The notes beneath the pieces are model-generated. The model was not told the DNA's origin, ran no database searches, and saw only the letters and a program-made list of their open reading frames with translations. Both the position numbers and the translations under genes were made by a program. Source: Pelagibacterium flavum (GTDB taxonomy: Bacteria > Pseudomonadota > Alphaproteobacteria > Rhizobiales > Devosiaceae). Taken from it: DNA of 64,000 nucleotides. The first letter of the stretch is position 1; each line of letters starts with the position of its first letter. Location: contig NZ_CP107716.1 in the NCBI RefSeq assembly GCF_025854335.1, positions 3,403,001 through 3,467,000 on the forward strand. Reading direction: 5' to 3'. Shown here piece by piece: positions 7,998 to 15,600 of this stretch.

Positions 7998-9176
7998 GTG
8001 GAGTTTGATTTGGCCCATAGACTGCTCGGTGAAACGCTCGAAATCCTCGCGGACCTGATCGGCTTTGAGTCGGTGTCGGCGGACAGCAATCTCGAGATGA
8101 TCGCCTATATCAACCACCGGCTCGACCAGATCGGCACGCGCACCTATCTGACGCTGAACGAGACGGGCAACAAGGCCAACCTTTTCGCAACGCTCGGCCC
8201 GCCCGAGGCCGACGGCGGGATCGTTCTGTCGGGGCATACCGACGTGGTGCCGGTGGAAGGGCAGGACTGGAGTTCGGACCCCTTCACGGCCACGCTGCGC
8301 AACCGGAAAATCTACGGGCGCGGGGCGTGCGACATGAAGGGGTTCATCGCCTGCACGCTGGCTTTCGCGCCCTATTTCCAGGAAATCGGGATCAAACGCC
8401 CCATCCATCTGGCCTTCACCTATGACGAAGAGGTGGGGTGTCTTGGCGCGCATGTGATGCTCAACGAGCTCAAGACGACCGGCCGCAAGCCTTCGCTGTG
8501 CATCGTGGGCGAACCGACCATGATGAAGATCGTCGAGGGCAACAAGGGGTGCTGCGAATACACCACCCACTTCACCGGGCTCGAGGGCCATGGCTCGATG
8601 CCCGACCGGGGGGTCAATGCCGTCGAATATGCGGTGCAGTACGTCACCAAGCTGCTCGAAATCGGCGGGGCGCTGAAATCGCGCGCGCCGGAGGGCAGCC
8701 GGTTCGATCCGCCCTGGTCGACGATCCAGATCGGGAAAATGGCCGGTGGCATCGCGCGCAACATCATTCCCGGCCAATGCTCGGTCGAATGGGAGTTGCG
8801 GCACGTCAATTCGGGCGATTTCGCCTTCACACACGAGCAGATCACCGGCTTTGTCGAGGATGTGCTGCTGCCGAAAATGGTGGACATCCATCCCGACGCG
8901 GCGGTCATCACCGAAACCATCGGGGAAGTGGCCGGGCTCGAACCGATGACCAAATCGGAAGCCGTCGCGCTGGTGCGCGCGCTGACCGGCAATGAGGACC
9001 CCGCCGAATGCGTGGCCTTTTCAACCGAGGCGGGCCTGTTTCAGGAAATGGGCATCGATACGGTCATCTGCGGGCCGGGTTCGATCGAACAGGCGCACAA
9101 GCCCGACGAATTCGTCGAACTCGACCAGCTTTCAGCGTGTCTGGACATGATCGAGGGGCTGGAAAAGCATCAATAG
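7998..9176 (+). CDS. M20 family deacetylase, ArgE-like; probable N-acetyl-diaminobutyrate deacetylase
   Basis: This enzyme of about 390 residues resembles acetylornithine deacetylase. It has metal-ligand motifs LSGHTDVVPVEG, GRGACDMKGF, FTYDEEVGCLGA and CIVGEPT, a dimerization insert with GHGSMPDRGVNAVEY, and the C-terminal AHKPDEF histidine. Following eutD, it occupies the step where DoeB/EutE deacetylates N-acetyl-2,4-diaminobutyrate, but DoeB is an AstE/aspartoacylase-type protein, so this would be a non-orthologous replacement. The start is uncertain: GTG 7998, or TTG 8010 with GGAG at 8000-8003. True ArgE function in arginine synthesis is the alternative. Confidence 0.75.
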   Translation: MEFDLAHRLLGETLEILADLIGFESVSADSNLEMIAYINHRLDQIGTRTYLTLNETGNKANLFATLGPPEADGGIVLSGHTDVVPVEGQDWSSDPFTATLRNRKIYGRGACDMKGFIACTLAFAPYFQEIGIKRPIHLAFTYDEEVGCLGAHVMLNELKTTGRKPSLCIVGEPTMMKIVEGNKGCCEYTTHFTGLEGHGSMPDRGVNAVEYAVQYVTKLLEIGGALKSRAPEGSRFDPPWSTIQIGKMAGGIARNIIPGQCSVEWELRHVNSGDFAFTHEQITGFVEDVLLPKMVDIHPDAAVITETIGEVAGLEPMTKSEAVALVRALTGNEDPAECVAFSTEAGLFQEMGIDTVICGPGSIEQAHKPDEFVELDQLSACLDMIEGLEKHQ

Positions 9177-9235
9177 GTTGGGTGAGGATTTTTCGCGGGG
9201 AGATGACGACGGGCGCGGTGCATTTGCACTCTGCA

Positions 9236-9333
9236 GTCATCCCGGGCGGAGACCCGGGATCCAGTAGCCGGCAGCGTGGCGGCTCCGTCTCAAGCGTTGG
9301 GGGTACTGGACCCCGGCTCAAGGCCGGGGTGAC
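9236..9333 (+). repeat. 98-bp palindromic intergenic element, copy A
   Basis: It begins GTCATCCCGGGCGGAGACCC and ends with GGCCGGGGTGAC. Each end is a small palindrome (CCCGGG...CCCGGG and CCCCGGCTC...GGCCGGGG) joined by CCAGTA and TACTGG and a variable centre. Copies B (13394-13491, inverted) and C (15483-15579) share this layout and length. It lies between the ectoine operon and the F420 island. Confidence 0.8.
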
Positions 9334-9381
9334 GGTGTTGGTTTGGAGGCGGGGAAGGAACTCGCTGAGGCCTTTTGCATC

Positions 9382-10383
9382 CTAGCGGAACGCCGGAATG
9401 ATCTCGCGGCCATAGCGGGCGATGATGTCTTCTTCCTCGCCACTGTCGAGATAGATGTTGAACTGGGTGACGCCCGCCGCTTCCAGATCGCGGATTTTTG
9501 CGATGTGATCCTCGGGCTCGCCGAGCACGCAGAAGCTTTCAACGATGTCGTCGGTGATGAAATCGAGGTACGGGTTATCGGACTGGCCGTGCTTGGAATA
9601 GTCATAGCCGCGCCGCGCTTCGATGTATGAGGTCAAACTGGCGGGCACCTTGTCGGAATCCGCCCCGTATTTCTCGACGATATCGGCCACGTGATTGCCC
9701 ACCATGGCCGGGAACCATTTTGTGGCTTCGATGGCCTTCTTCTTGTCCCCGAAATAGGCCGGCGCGGCGGCCATTGACCGATAGGCCGACATATCGCGCC
9801 CGGCGGCCTTGCCCGCTGCGATGCACTGGTCGGTGAACCATTTGCACAGGCCCGGCTCGGCAATCTGGAGCACGACGCCATCGGCGCTTTCCCCAGCGGT
9901 TTTCAGCGCCAGCGGACCATAGGCGGCAATCCAGCTCGGCATGTCGTGGCCCACCGCCCAGGGAAACTGCACCGGATTGGGCACATCGCCATACATCACC
10001 TCCTCGCCGCGCACCATGGCGCGGGTCTTGGCAATGAACTCGGCCACGCGCTTCAATGTCGCGGGCTTGTGGCCCATGACACGGCGCGAGGAATCCCCCC
10101 GGCCGACGGCCAGATCGAAGCGCCCGCCGCTCTGCTTGGCGAGCGAGCCGAACAGCGATGCCGCCACCGACCAGTCGCGCACGTCGGGATTGGTGACCAG
10201 CGGCCCGAACCGCATGTGTCTGGTCCATTCCATGCCCATGGCCATGGCCGGGTACGGATCGCGCCAGAGAATGTGGGAATCATAGAACCAGCAATAGGTG
10301 AACCCGGCATATTCGGCGGCCTGGATCAGATAGCGTGCCCTGTCGTGATCGACAAAACCCTTGAAGGTTATTCCGAATTCCAT
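9382..10383 (-). CDS. LLM-class oxidoreductase, predicted F420-dependent (CPS_4043-like)
   Basis: This 333-residue TIM-barrel protein belongs to the luciferase-like monooxygenase superfamily. Stretches such as ITFKGFVDHDRARYLIQAAEYAGF, CWFYDSHILWRDPYP and RFDLAVGRGDSSRRVMG resemble a family annotated as F420-dependent (CPS_4043 type). The start has AGGA nearby. It is on the strand of the cofE-transporter genes, 164 bp downstream of the ATPase. The cofactor could be FMN rather than F420; the neighbourhood favours F420. The substrate is unknown. Confidence 0.75.
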   Translation of the reverse strand: MEFGITFKGFVDHDRARYLIQAAEYAGFTYCWFYDSHILWRDPYPAMAMGMEWTRHMRFGPLVTNPDVRDWSVAASLFGSLAKQSGGRFDLAVGRGDSSRRVMGHKPATLKRVAEFIAKTRAMVRGEEVMYGDVPNPVQFPWAVGHDMPSWIAAYGPLALKTAGESADGVVLQIAEPGLCKWFTDQCIAAGKAAGRDMSAYRSMAAAPAYFGDKKKAIEATKWFPAMVGNHVADIVEKYGADSDKVPASLTSYIEARRGYDYSKHGQSDNPYLDFITDDIVESFCVLGEPEDHIAKIRDLEAAGVTQFNIYLDSGEEEDIIARYGREIIPAFR

Positions 10384-10444
10384 GATGTTCCTGCCCTCTT
10401 GAACCGTTCGCTCCGTTTGCCGCGGAGCAATATTTTGACCAGAC

Positions 10445-10515
10445 GATCAAATTTTTGATCGCCGCGCAAGCGGAATTTGTCGGAGGCTTTCAGGATAAGT
10501 GGGCGCCACTTATCC
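10445..10515. repeat. Palindromes between the ATPase and LLM genes
   Basis: Two dyads lie in this 164-bp gap: GATCAAATTTTTGATC at 10445-10460, which could be an operator, and a perfect 10-bp stem GGATAAGTGG/CCACTTATCC with loop GCG at 10493-10515. The second has the same layout as hairpins at 22288-22310 and 28195-28217, so it belongs to a dispersed hairpin family. It may mark the end of the upstream operon or reduce read-through. Confidence 0.55.
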
Positions 10516-10547
10516 GGCTGGCAAGCGGGCAAAGCCAAAGCTGCAGA

Positions 10548-11345
10548 TCATTTCCTCGCTTCGGTGAAATGATCCGGCCCATAGGCGATCATCGGGCGGC
10601 CCGAGCGAGGGTTATGCACAATTGTTGCCGCAACGCCATAGACGCGCGCCAGAAATGCGGCGTCGATGACCGTTTCGGGTGCCCCTTGTGCCACCACCCT
10701 GCCCCGATCGAGCGCCACGACATGGTCGAACCAGGCGGCGGTCAGGTTGAGATCGTGCATGGTGACGAGAATGGTCAGCCCTTCGCCCGCGAGCGCGCGC
10801 AGGATTTCCATGACGGCGATCTGGGCCGAAAGGTCGAGATGGTTGGTGGGTTCGTCGAGCAGCAGCAGGCGCGGGGATTGGGCCAGGGCGCGCGCAATAT
10901 GCACCCGCTGTTGCTCTCCCCCTGAAAGAGTGGGAAAGCGCCGGGCTGCGAATTCGGTGACCCCGGCCCGGGCCATGGCGCGGGCGGCGATCTCCTCGTC
11001 ACCGGTCTCGCTGTCGGCAGCCCACAGGCCCTGATGCGGCAGGCGACCCAGCATCACCACGTCATGGACGTCGATGGGCTGCTCGGTCGCGGCGCTCTGT
11101 TCGACCAGCGCGGCGACGCGGGCGCGCTCCCGGCGCGGCAGGGCGTGAAAATCGGCACCCTCGAAGTCGATATGGGCGCGCGCCCCCGGCTCGAAGCCGA
11201 GGATCACCCGCAGCAGCGAGGATTTCCCGGCGCCATTGGGGCCGATCAGCGCGTTGAGACGGCCCGGCTGGATGGCAAAGGATACATCATCGAGGATGGT
11301 CTTGCCCTCGAGGGTGAGACTGGCGCTTTGGATGGAAAGGCTCAT
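10548..11345 (-). CDS. ABC transporter ATP-binding protein, proposed F420-0 importer
   Basis: This 265-residue ATPase of the iron-siderophore/B12 (FecE/BtuD) type has Walker A GPNGAGKSS (about 35-43), Q-loop region VEQSAAT, signature LSGGEQQR and Walker B LLLLDEPTNHLD. The start overlaps the permease stop by 4 bp. General FecE-type sequence would suggest haem, siderophore or cobalamin uptake. The operon with cofE and an Fgd-like gene matches the cassette for which an F420-0 transporter has been proposed (TIGR03873 ATPase, from memory). Confidence 0.72.
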   Translation of the reverse strand: MSLSIQSASLTLEGKTILDDVSFAIQPGRLNALIGPNGAGKSSLLRVILGFEPGARAHIDFEGADFHALPRRERARVAALVEQSAATEQPIDVHDVVMLGRLPHQGLWAADSETGDEEIAARAMARAGVTEFAARRFPTLSGGEQQRVHIARALAQSPRLLLLDEPTNHLDLSAQIAVMEILRALAGEGLTILVTMHDLNLTAAWFDHVVALDRGRVVAQGAPETVIDAAFLARVYGVAATIVHNPRSGRPMIAYGPDHFTEARK

Positions 11346-12400
11346 GTGGCTCGCCTGTTGCGCAACAGGATGAGGAAAAAGGCCGGAGCGCCGATAATGG
11401 CAGTGACGATGCCGACGGGCAGCTCACGCGGGTCGAACAGGGTGCGGGCCGCCGTATCGGTCCACACCATGAAAACGGCCCCGGCCAAAGCCGCGAGCGG
11501 GAGCAGATGGCGATGGCGTCCGCCGGCGACCAGCCGCACCGCATGGGGCAGGATCAGTCCCACAAAGCCGATGGCGCCCGAAATCGCGACAAGAACGCCG
11601 GTCAGCAGCGCCGTGCCGCCGAGCATGATCCAACGGGTTTTTTCCACATCGATGCCCAGAGCGCGGGCGGCCGTATCGCCGAAGACGAAGCCGTCAAGGA
11701 TACGGCCCGAGGCAATGAGCGGAGCGCCGACCGCGGCGAGCGCCACAAGCGCCAGCCCGGTATCGGACCAGCGCGCGCCGGCCAGCGAGCCCATCAGCCA
11801 GGAAAGAATTTCGCGGTAGGAATCCCCGGTCGCCGTCCAGAAGATCAGAAACGAGGTGAGCGCCGAGGCGAGCGCGGAAACGGCCAGCCCGGCCAGAATG
11901 GCGCGCGACGCGGTGATGGCGCCGAGCGAGCGGGCCAGCCCCAGCGTCAGGCCCATGGCAATCAGTGCGCCAATGAACGCCCCGACCGGCAACAGCAGCG
12001 TCGCGCCGATCAGCATCATGGAGACAGCACCCACCGAAGCGCCCGAGGACAGGCCCAAAAGATAGGGATCGGCCAGCGGATTGCGGGTCAGCGCCTGCAT
12101 CACCGCGCCGCAAATGGCCAGCCCGGCCCCCACGGCGGCAGCGGCCAGAACGCGCGGCAGCCGCAATTCCCAGACGATCCCCTCGCGCAGGCGCGAGACC
12201 GGGTTGTCGGCAAGAAGGCCGAGCTTGTGGGCGATCACCGCCCAGACCTCGCCAGGAGAAATATCGGCAGGGCCGATAGTCACCGCGACGATGAGAGACA
12301 CCCCGAGCGCCAGCGCCAGCCCCGCCAGCCCGGCCTGAAACTTCAGCCGCCGCAATGCGGCGGGCGTCAGGGCGGACAGGCCGAGCGGGGCGGCGACCAT
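11342..12400 (-). CDS. ABC transporter permease (FecCD type), proposed F420-0 importer
   Basis: This 352-residue FecCD/BtuC-type permease has about ten hydrophobic segments and the family motifs LRLPRVLAAAAVGAGLAICGAVMQALTRNPLADPYLLGLSSGASVGA and GAIGFVGLILPHAVRLVAG in order. The ATG at 12400 is chosen because it follows the binding-protein stop by 2 bp; the longer open frame upstream reads as shadow of that gene. The substrate is inferred only from the cofE neighbourhood (TIGR03869-like arrangement). Confidence 0.75.
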   Translation of the reverse strand: MVAAPLGLSALTPAALRRLKFQAGLAGLALALGVSLIVAVTIGPADISPGEVWAVIAHKLGLLADNPVSRLREGIVWELRLPRVLAAAAVGAGLAICGAVMQALTRNPLADPYLLGLSSGASVGAVSMMLIGATLLLPVGAFIGALIAMGLTLGLARSLGAITASRAILAGLAVSALASALTSFLIFWTATGDSYREILSWLMGSLAGARWSDTGLALVALAAVGAPLIASGRILDGFVFGDTAARALGIDVEKTRWIMLGGTALLTGVLVAISGAIGFVGLILPHAVRLVAGGRHRHLLPLAALAGAVFMVWTDTAARTLFDPRELPVGIVTAIIGAPAFFLILLRNRRAT

Positions 12401-12402
12401 GG

Positions 12403-13335
12403 CTAGAGATCGAGCTCCTGGAGTTGCCGGGCCAGATCGGCGGTGGCGGGGATGGAGCGGATGCCCGGTTCGGCGGCAGGGAACGGGATGATGATGTAGC
12501 GCTCGTTTTGAACGGCGCTCATATTTGCCGTCGCCGGATTGTCGTTGAGCAGCGTGATTTTCTGGGCGACCGAATTCCACGCCGCATCGACGAGGATCAT
12601 CACGTCCGGGTCCTGATCGACGATGGCTTCCCAGCTTGCCGAGGTCCACGTGTCGGCCACATCGGCAAAGATATTGGCAATGCCCAGTGCCTCCATGGTC
12701 ATCTGCGGGCCGCCGAGACCGGCCCCCACATAGGGCGTTGAAGTGGCCGAGGAATACCAGACGCCGGTCAGGTTTGAGGTGGGCTTGACCTCTTCGAGCA
12801 TGGTACGCTGTTCGGCCACCAGTTGGGCGGCGCGATCCTCGACATCGAAAATTAAGCCCATTTCGACGATCTGGTCGAACACGTCTTCAAACGAGAGCTT
12901 TTCCAGCGTGCCTTCCGAGCGGCAGGCGGTCGGCGCGACATAGGTGGCAACCCCCAGCGCATGCAGGCTGTCGCGTGTCCCTGCCCCATCGGCGGCAAAG
13001 CTCGATTCCCAGCCGCCATAGACAAAATCGGGCTCGGCTTCGAGGACCACTTCCTGGGAGGGAACGCGATCGGCAAGGACGGTCAATGGCGTATCGGGCA
13101 CCCATTCTTCGGGCACCGGACCGTCCTGAAAGCCGACGCCGACGATCCTGTCGCCAAGGCCCAAAGCCAGAAGCAGTTCGGTGGCGGTCGACTTGATGGT
13201 GACGACCCTTTCGGGCGGCGCATCGAAGGTAACGGTCGTGCCGCAATTTTCGATTTCGAGCGGATAGTCAGTGGCGAGGGCAGGGGTTGAGAGGGCGGCG
13301 GCGACCAGGAAACCGGAGAGTGCCGCAATGGCCAT
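12403..13335 (-). CDS. Periplasmic binding protein (BtuF/FepB fold), proposed F420-0 importer
   Basis: This 310-residue protein has a signal peptide (residues 1-21, ending PALATD) and a type III periplasmic-binding fold: CGTTVTFDAPPERVVTIKSTATELLLALGLGDRIVGVG, then LEAEPDFVYGGWES, and DQDPDVMILVDAAWN. These resemble the periplasmic component of the cassette proposed to import F420-0 (TIGR03868, from memory). A longer in-frame start at 13527 overlaps the cofE stop, but the added 64 residues are encoded by palindromic repeat B, so the ATG at 13335 with GGGAG nine bases upstream is preferred. A siderophore or cobalamin binder remains possible. Confidence 0.75.
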   Translation of the reverse strand: MAIAALSGFLVAAALSTPALATDYPLEIENCGTTVTFDAPPERVVTIKSTATELLLALGLGDRIVGVGFQDGPVPEEWVPDTPLTVLADRVPSQEVVLEAEPDFVYGGWESSFAADGAGTRDSLHALGVATYVAPTACRSEGTLEKLSFEDVFDQIVEMGLIFDVEDRAAQLVAEQRTMLEEVKPTSNLTGVWYSSATSTPYVGAGLGGPQMTMEALGIANIFADVADTWTSASWEAIVDQDPDVMILVDAAWNSVAQKITLLNDNPATANMSAVQNERYIIIPFPAAEPGIRSIPATADLARQLQELDL

Positions 13336-13393
13336 GGCCCCTCGCTCCCGCCGGAGAAGCGAAAGACGAAAAGTCGTGCCACGCCCCCAGCTT

Positions 13394-13491
13394 GTCACCC
13401 CGGCCTTGAGCCGGGGTCCAGTAGCCGGCAGCGTATGCGATTTTGCCGGAGCGCTGCCGTGTACTGGATCCCGGGTCGCGCCCGGGATGAC
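13394..13491 (-). repeat. 98-bp palindromic intergenic element, copy B (inside the F420 operon)
   Basis: This is the reverse-complement orientation of copy A: on the minus strand it starts GTCATCCCGGGCGCGACC and ends GGCCGGGGTGAC. It fills the gap between cofE and the binding-protein gene and would be in the same transcript, where it could act as a processing or stability hairpin. Confidence 0.8.
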
Positions 13492-13523
13492 GGCGATGCT
13501 TGCGGCACAGGACGTAAATCCGC

Positions 13524-14333
13524 TCATTTCACCTTTTCCTTTTTCGCCGCCAGCTCGCGCATCGCAGCCTCATAGCCCTGCTTATAGGCCTCGGTCGAGC
13601 CGAAGCGGAACATGTCGTCTTCGCCCAGCCTTGCCAGGGTTTTCGCGCCGGGGCTTTCCGGGTCGATCACCAGCTTTCCCAGGCCCCGCGCTATCGCCAC
13701 TGGCATGCGGGACGCCTTGCCCTTGACCAGATCGGCGGCGGCGGCAAGCTCATCGGCAAGCACGGTGACCGTAACGTTCAATGGCCGGCCATTGGCATCG
13801 ACCCCGCCGCGCAGATCGTCGACCAATTGCACGCCCGCCGCGCCGATGGCCGCATCGGTCTGGCCGACGCGCCAGGGGCGGCCAAGGGTATCGGTGATGA
13901 TGATGCCGAGCCTCTTGCCGGTCTTCGCCCGCAGGGCCTTGCACAGCGCCCGCGCCGACGCGTCGGGGTCACGCGGCAGGCGCAGGGCTAGGCCGTCGGG
14001 GACGTTGGAGGTGTCGAGCCCCGCGGCGGCCATCACCAGCCCCTGCCGGGTTTCAACGATCTTGGTGATCCCGCCCGCATGCGCGCGCTCGGCGACGATG
14101 CGGACCGTATCTTCCTCAATGGCCATTTCGCGCGCCGCGATGGGAACCTGCATGCCTTCGGCTTTGGAGACGATCTTGGACGTGACGATCAGGATATCGC
14201 CATCGGCCAGCGCGGCGTCCGGATCGGAAATGGCCATGTCGTCGATGGCGCCTGAAATCAGCGCGACCAGATCGTCCCCCGCCGCGATCTCGGGGATGCC
14301 TTCTATGCCCCAGAGTGTCAGTCGGTTGGCCAT
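13524..14333 (-). CDS. cofE: Coenzyme F420-0:L-glutamate ligase CofE
   Basis: The 269-residue protein carries the CofE hallmarks VTSKIVSKAEG (about 50-60), ETRQGLVMAAAGLDTSNVP (about 94-112) and IIITDTLGRPWRVGQTDAAIGAAG (about 146-169). CofE adds glutamate residues to F420-0 using GTP, giving polyglutamylated F420. The ATG at 14333 shares one base with the TGA of the upstream LLM gene (TGATG), so the pair is translationally coupled. It has no C-terminal nitroreductase domain, unlike FbiB. No other F420 synthesis gene is visible, which together with the downstream importer suggests salvage of F420-0. Confidence 0.92.
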   Translation of the reverse strand: MANRLTLWGIEGIPEIAAGDDLVALISGAIDDMAISDPDAALADGDILIVTSKIVSKAEGMQVPIAAREMAIEEDTVRIVAERAHAGGITKIVETRQGLVMAAAGLDTSNVPDGLALRLPRDPDASARALCKALRAKTGKRLGIIITDTLGRPWRVGQTDAAIGAAGVQLVDDLRGGVDANGRPLNVTVTVLADELAAAADLVKGKASRMPVAIARGLGKLVIDPESPGAKTLARLGEDDMFRFGSTEAYKQGYEAAMRELAAKKEKVK

Positions 14334-15355
14334 CAGCGCTTCTTGAGTTTGGGCAGCACTTTTTCGGCGAACACGTCTATCCATTCGCGCTGGTTACGGC
14401 CCACATTGTGCAGATAGATGCGATCGAAGCCGAAATCGGCGAACTTTTGAATATGTTCGAGATGCTCGTCAGGATCGGGCGAAATCACCATTCTTCCCTT
14501 GAAGTCCTCGGGGCGGACCAGCTTGGCCATCTGCTCGAAATCGAAAGGAGAGCGGATGTCGGCCTTGGGGAATTTCATGCCGCCATTGGGCCATTCGGTC
14601 ATGGCGTTGGCCAGTGCTTCTTCGTAGGTCTCGGCCCAGCTCAGATGGAGCTGGAGCACCTTGGGCATGGTGTCGGGGTCCTTGCCCGCCTCGCGGGCGC
14701 CTTCGGAAAATTTTTCAAACAGCATCTCGATCTTTTCGAGCGGAGCGCCGACCGTGATGATGCCATCGGCAAATTTGCCGGTCTTTTTGGCGTTGAGCGG
14801 CCCGGCGGTCGCCACGAGAATTTCGGGCGCGGTTTCAGGCATGGTCCACAGCCTTGTGGATTCCATGCGGTAATATTCGCCCTTGTGCTTGGTGTCCTTG
14901 CCGGCAGCCGAGTTCTCGAACAGCTTTTTTATGATCTGGACGGCCTCGAACATGCGGGCGGAACGCTCGCCCACATCGGGCCAGTATTGGGCGAGGAAAC
15001 TTTCATTGAGCGCTTCGCCCGCCCCCACACCCAGCCAGTGGCGGTTGGGATACATGGCGGCCAGCGTGGCCGACGCCTGCGCCACCATGGCGGGGTGCCA
15101 GCGGAAAGTGGGGGTCGTGACGCCGGGGCCCATATCGCCCTTGGTGCGCTCGCCGATGGCGGTCAGAACGTTCCAGACAAACGCCGATTGGCCCTGCTGG
15201 GGCACCCAGGGCTGAAAATGGTCGGCGGCCATGGCGCCGTTAAAACCCTTTTGCTCGGCATATTCGGTCAATTCCACGCAATCGCGCGGGTGAAACTGCT
15301 CGAGCATCACCGCATAGCCGATCAACCCCTCTTGTCCCGATTTGAAAACGGACAT
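14333..15355 (-). CDS. F420-dependent oxidoreductase, Fgd-like (LLM class)
   Basis: This 340-residue LLM protein is strikingly like mycobacterial F420-dependent glucose-6-phosphate dehydrogenase: ADHFQPW (H46, W50) and GVGAGEALNE (E114) match the active-site His, Trp and Glu, and PDPDEHLEHI near the C-terminus is in place. By eye the Fgd lysine that binds the sugar phosphate (K198) is not kept, so the substrate may not be glucose-6-phosphate. The ATG at 15355 follows AGGGGAG; a longer start at 15382 is less likely. It is the first gene of the operon and overlaps cofE by one base. Confidence 0.85.
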   Translation of the reverse strand: MSVFKSGQEGLIGYAVMLEQFHPRDCVELTEYAEQKGFNGAMAADHFQPWVPQQGQSAFVWNVLTAIGERTKGDMGPGVTTPTFRWHPAMVAQASATLAAMYPNRHWLGVGAGEALNESFLAQYWPDVGERSARMFEAVQIIKKLFENSAAGKDTKHKGEYYRMESTRLWTMPETAPEILVATAGPLNAKKTGKFADGIITVGAPLEKIEMLFEKFSEGAREAGKDPDTMPKVLQLHLSWAETYEEALANAMTEWPNGGMKFPKADIRSPFDFEQMAKLVRPEDFKGRMVISPDPDEHLEHIQKFADFGFDRIYLHNVGRNQREWIDVFAEKVLPKLKKR

Positions 15356-15482
15356 CGATGCGACTCCCCTTGGCTTTGCCATCAGTCAATCACAAAGCCG
15401 GAATGAGCAACAGGGGGATTTTTGACCTTTTGGTAAAATTTTTTTGGTACGAAGGAACATAGCGCTCCTTCTTGCTCAGACT

Positions 15483-15579
15483 GTCATCCCGGACCTGATC
15501 CGGGATCCAGTAAACCGAAGCGCTGGCGATTGCGCGCTGGCGCGGAGCGTACTGGCCCCCGGCTCAAGGCCGGGGTGAC
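15483..15579 (+). repeat. 97-bp palindromic intergenic element, copy C
   Basis: It has the same architecture as copies A and B: GTCATCCCGGACCTGATCCG, CCAGTA, a variable centre, TACTGG and a final palindrome ending GGCCGGGGTGAC. It lies between the F420 island and the galactose/arabinose operon, so copies A and C bracket the island. Confidence 0.8.
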
Positions 15580-15600
15580 AATTGGTGCAGCAGGCCAGCC

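Noticed and set aside
10548..13335. Plain iron-siderophore or cobalamin importer
   Set aside because: The fold fits, but coupling to cofE and an Fgd-like gene, with no TonB receptor or B12/iron gene nearby, makes the F420-linked assignment better. It is kept as the alternative.
12403..13527. Longer binding-protein ORF starting at 13527 and overlapping the cofE stop (ATGA)
   Set aside because: The extra 64 residues are encoded by palindromic repeat B and place a signal peptide in the middle of the protein; the ATG at 13335 gives a normal secretory N-terminus.
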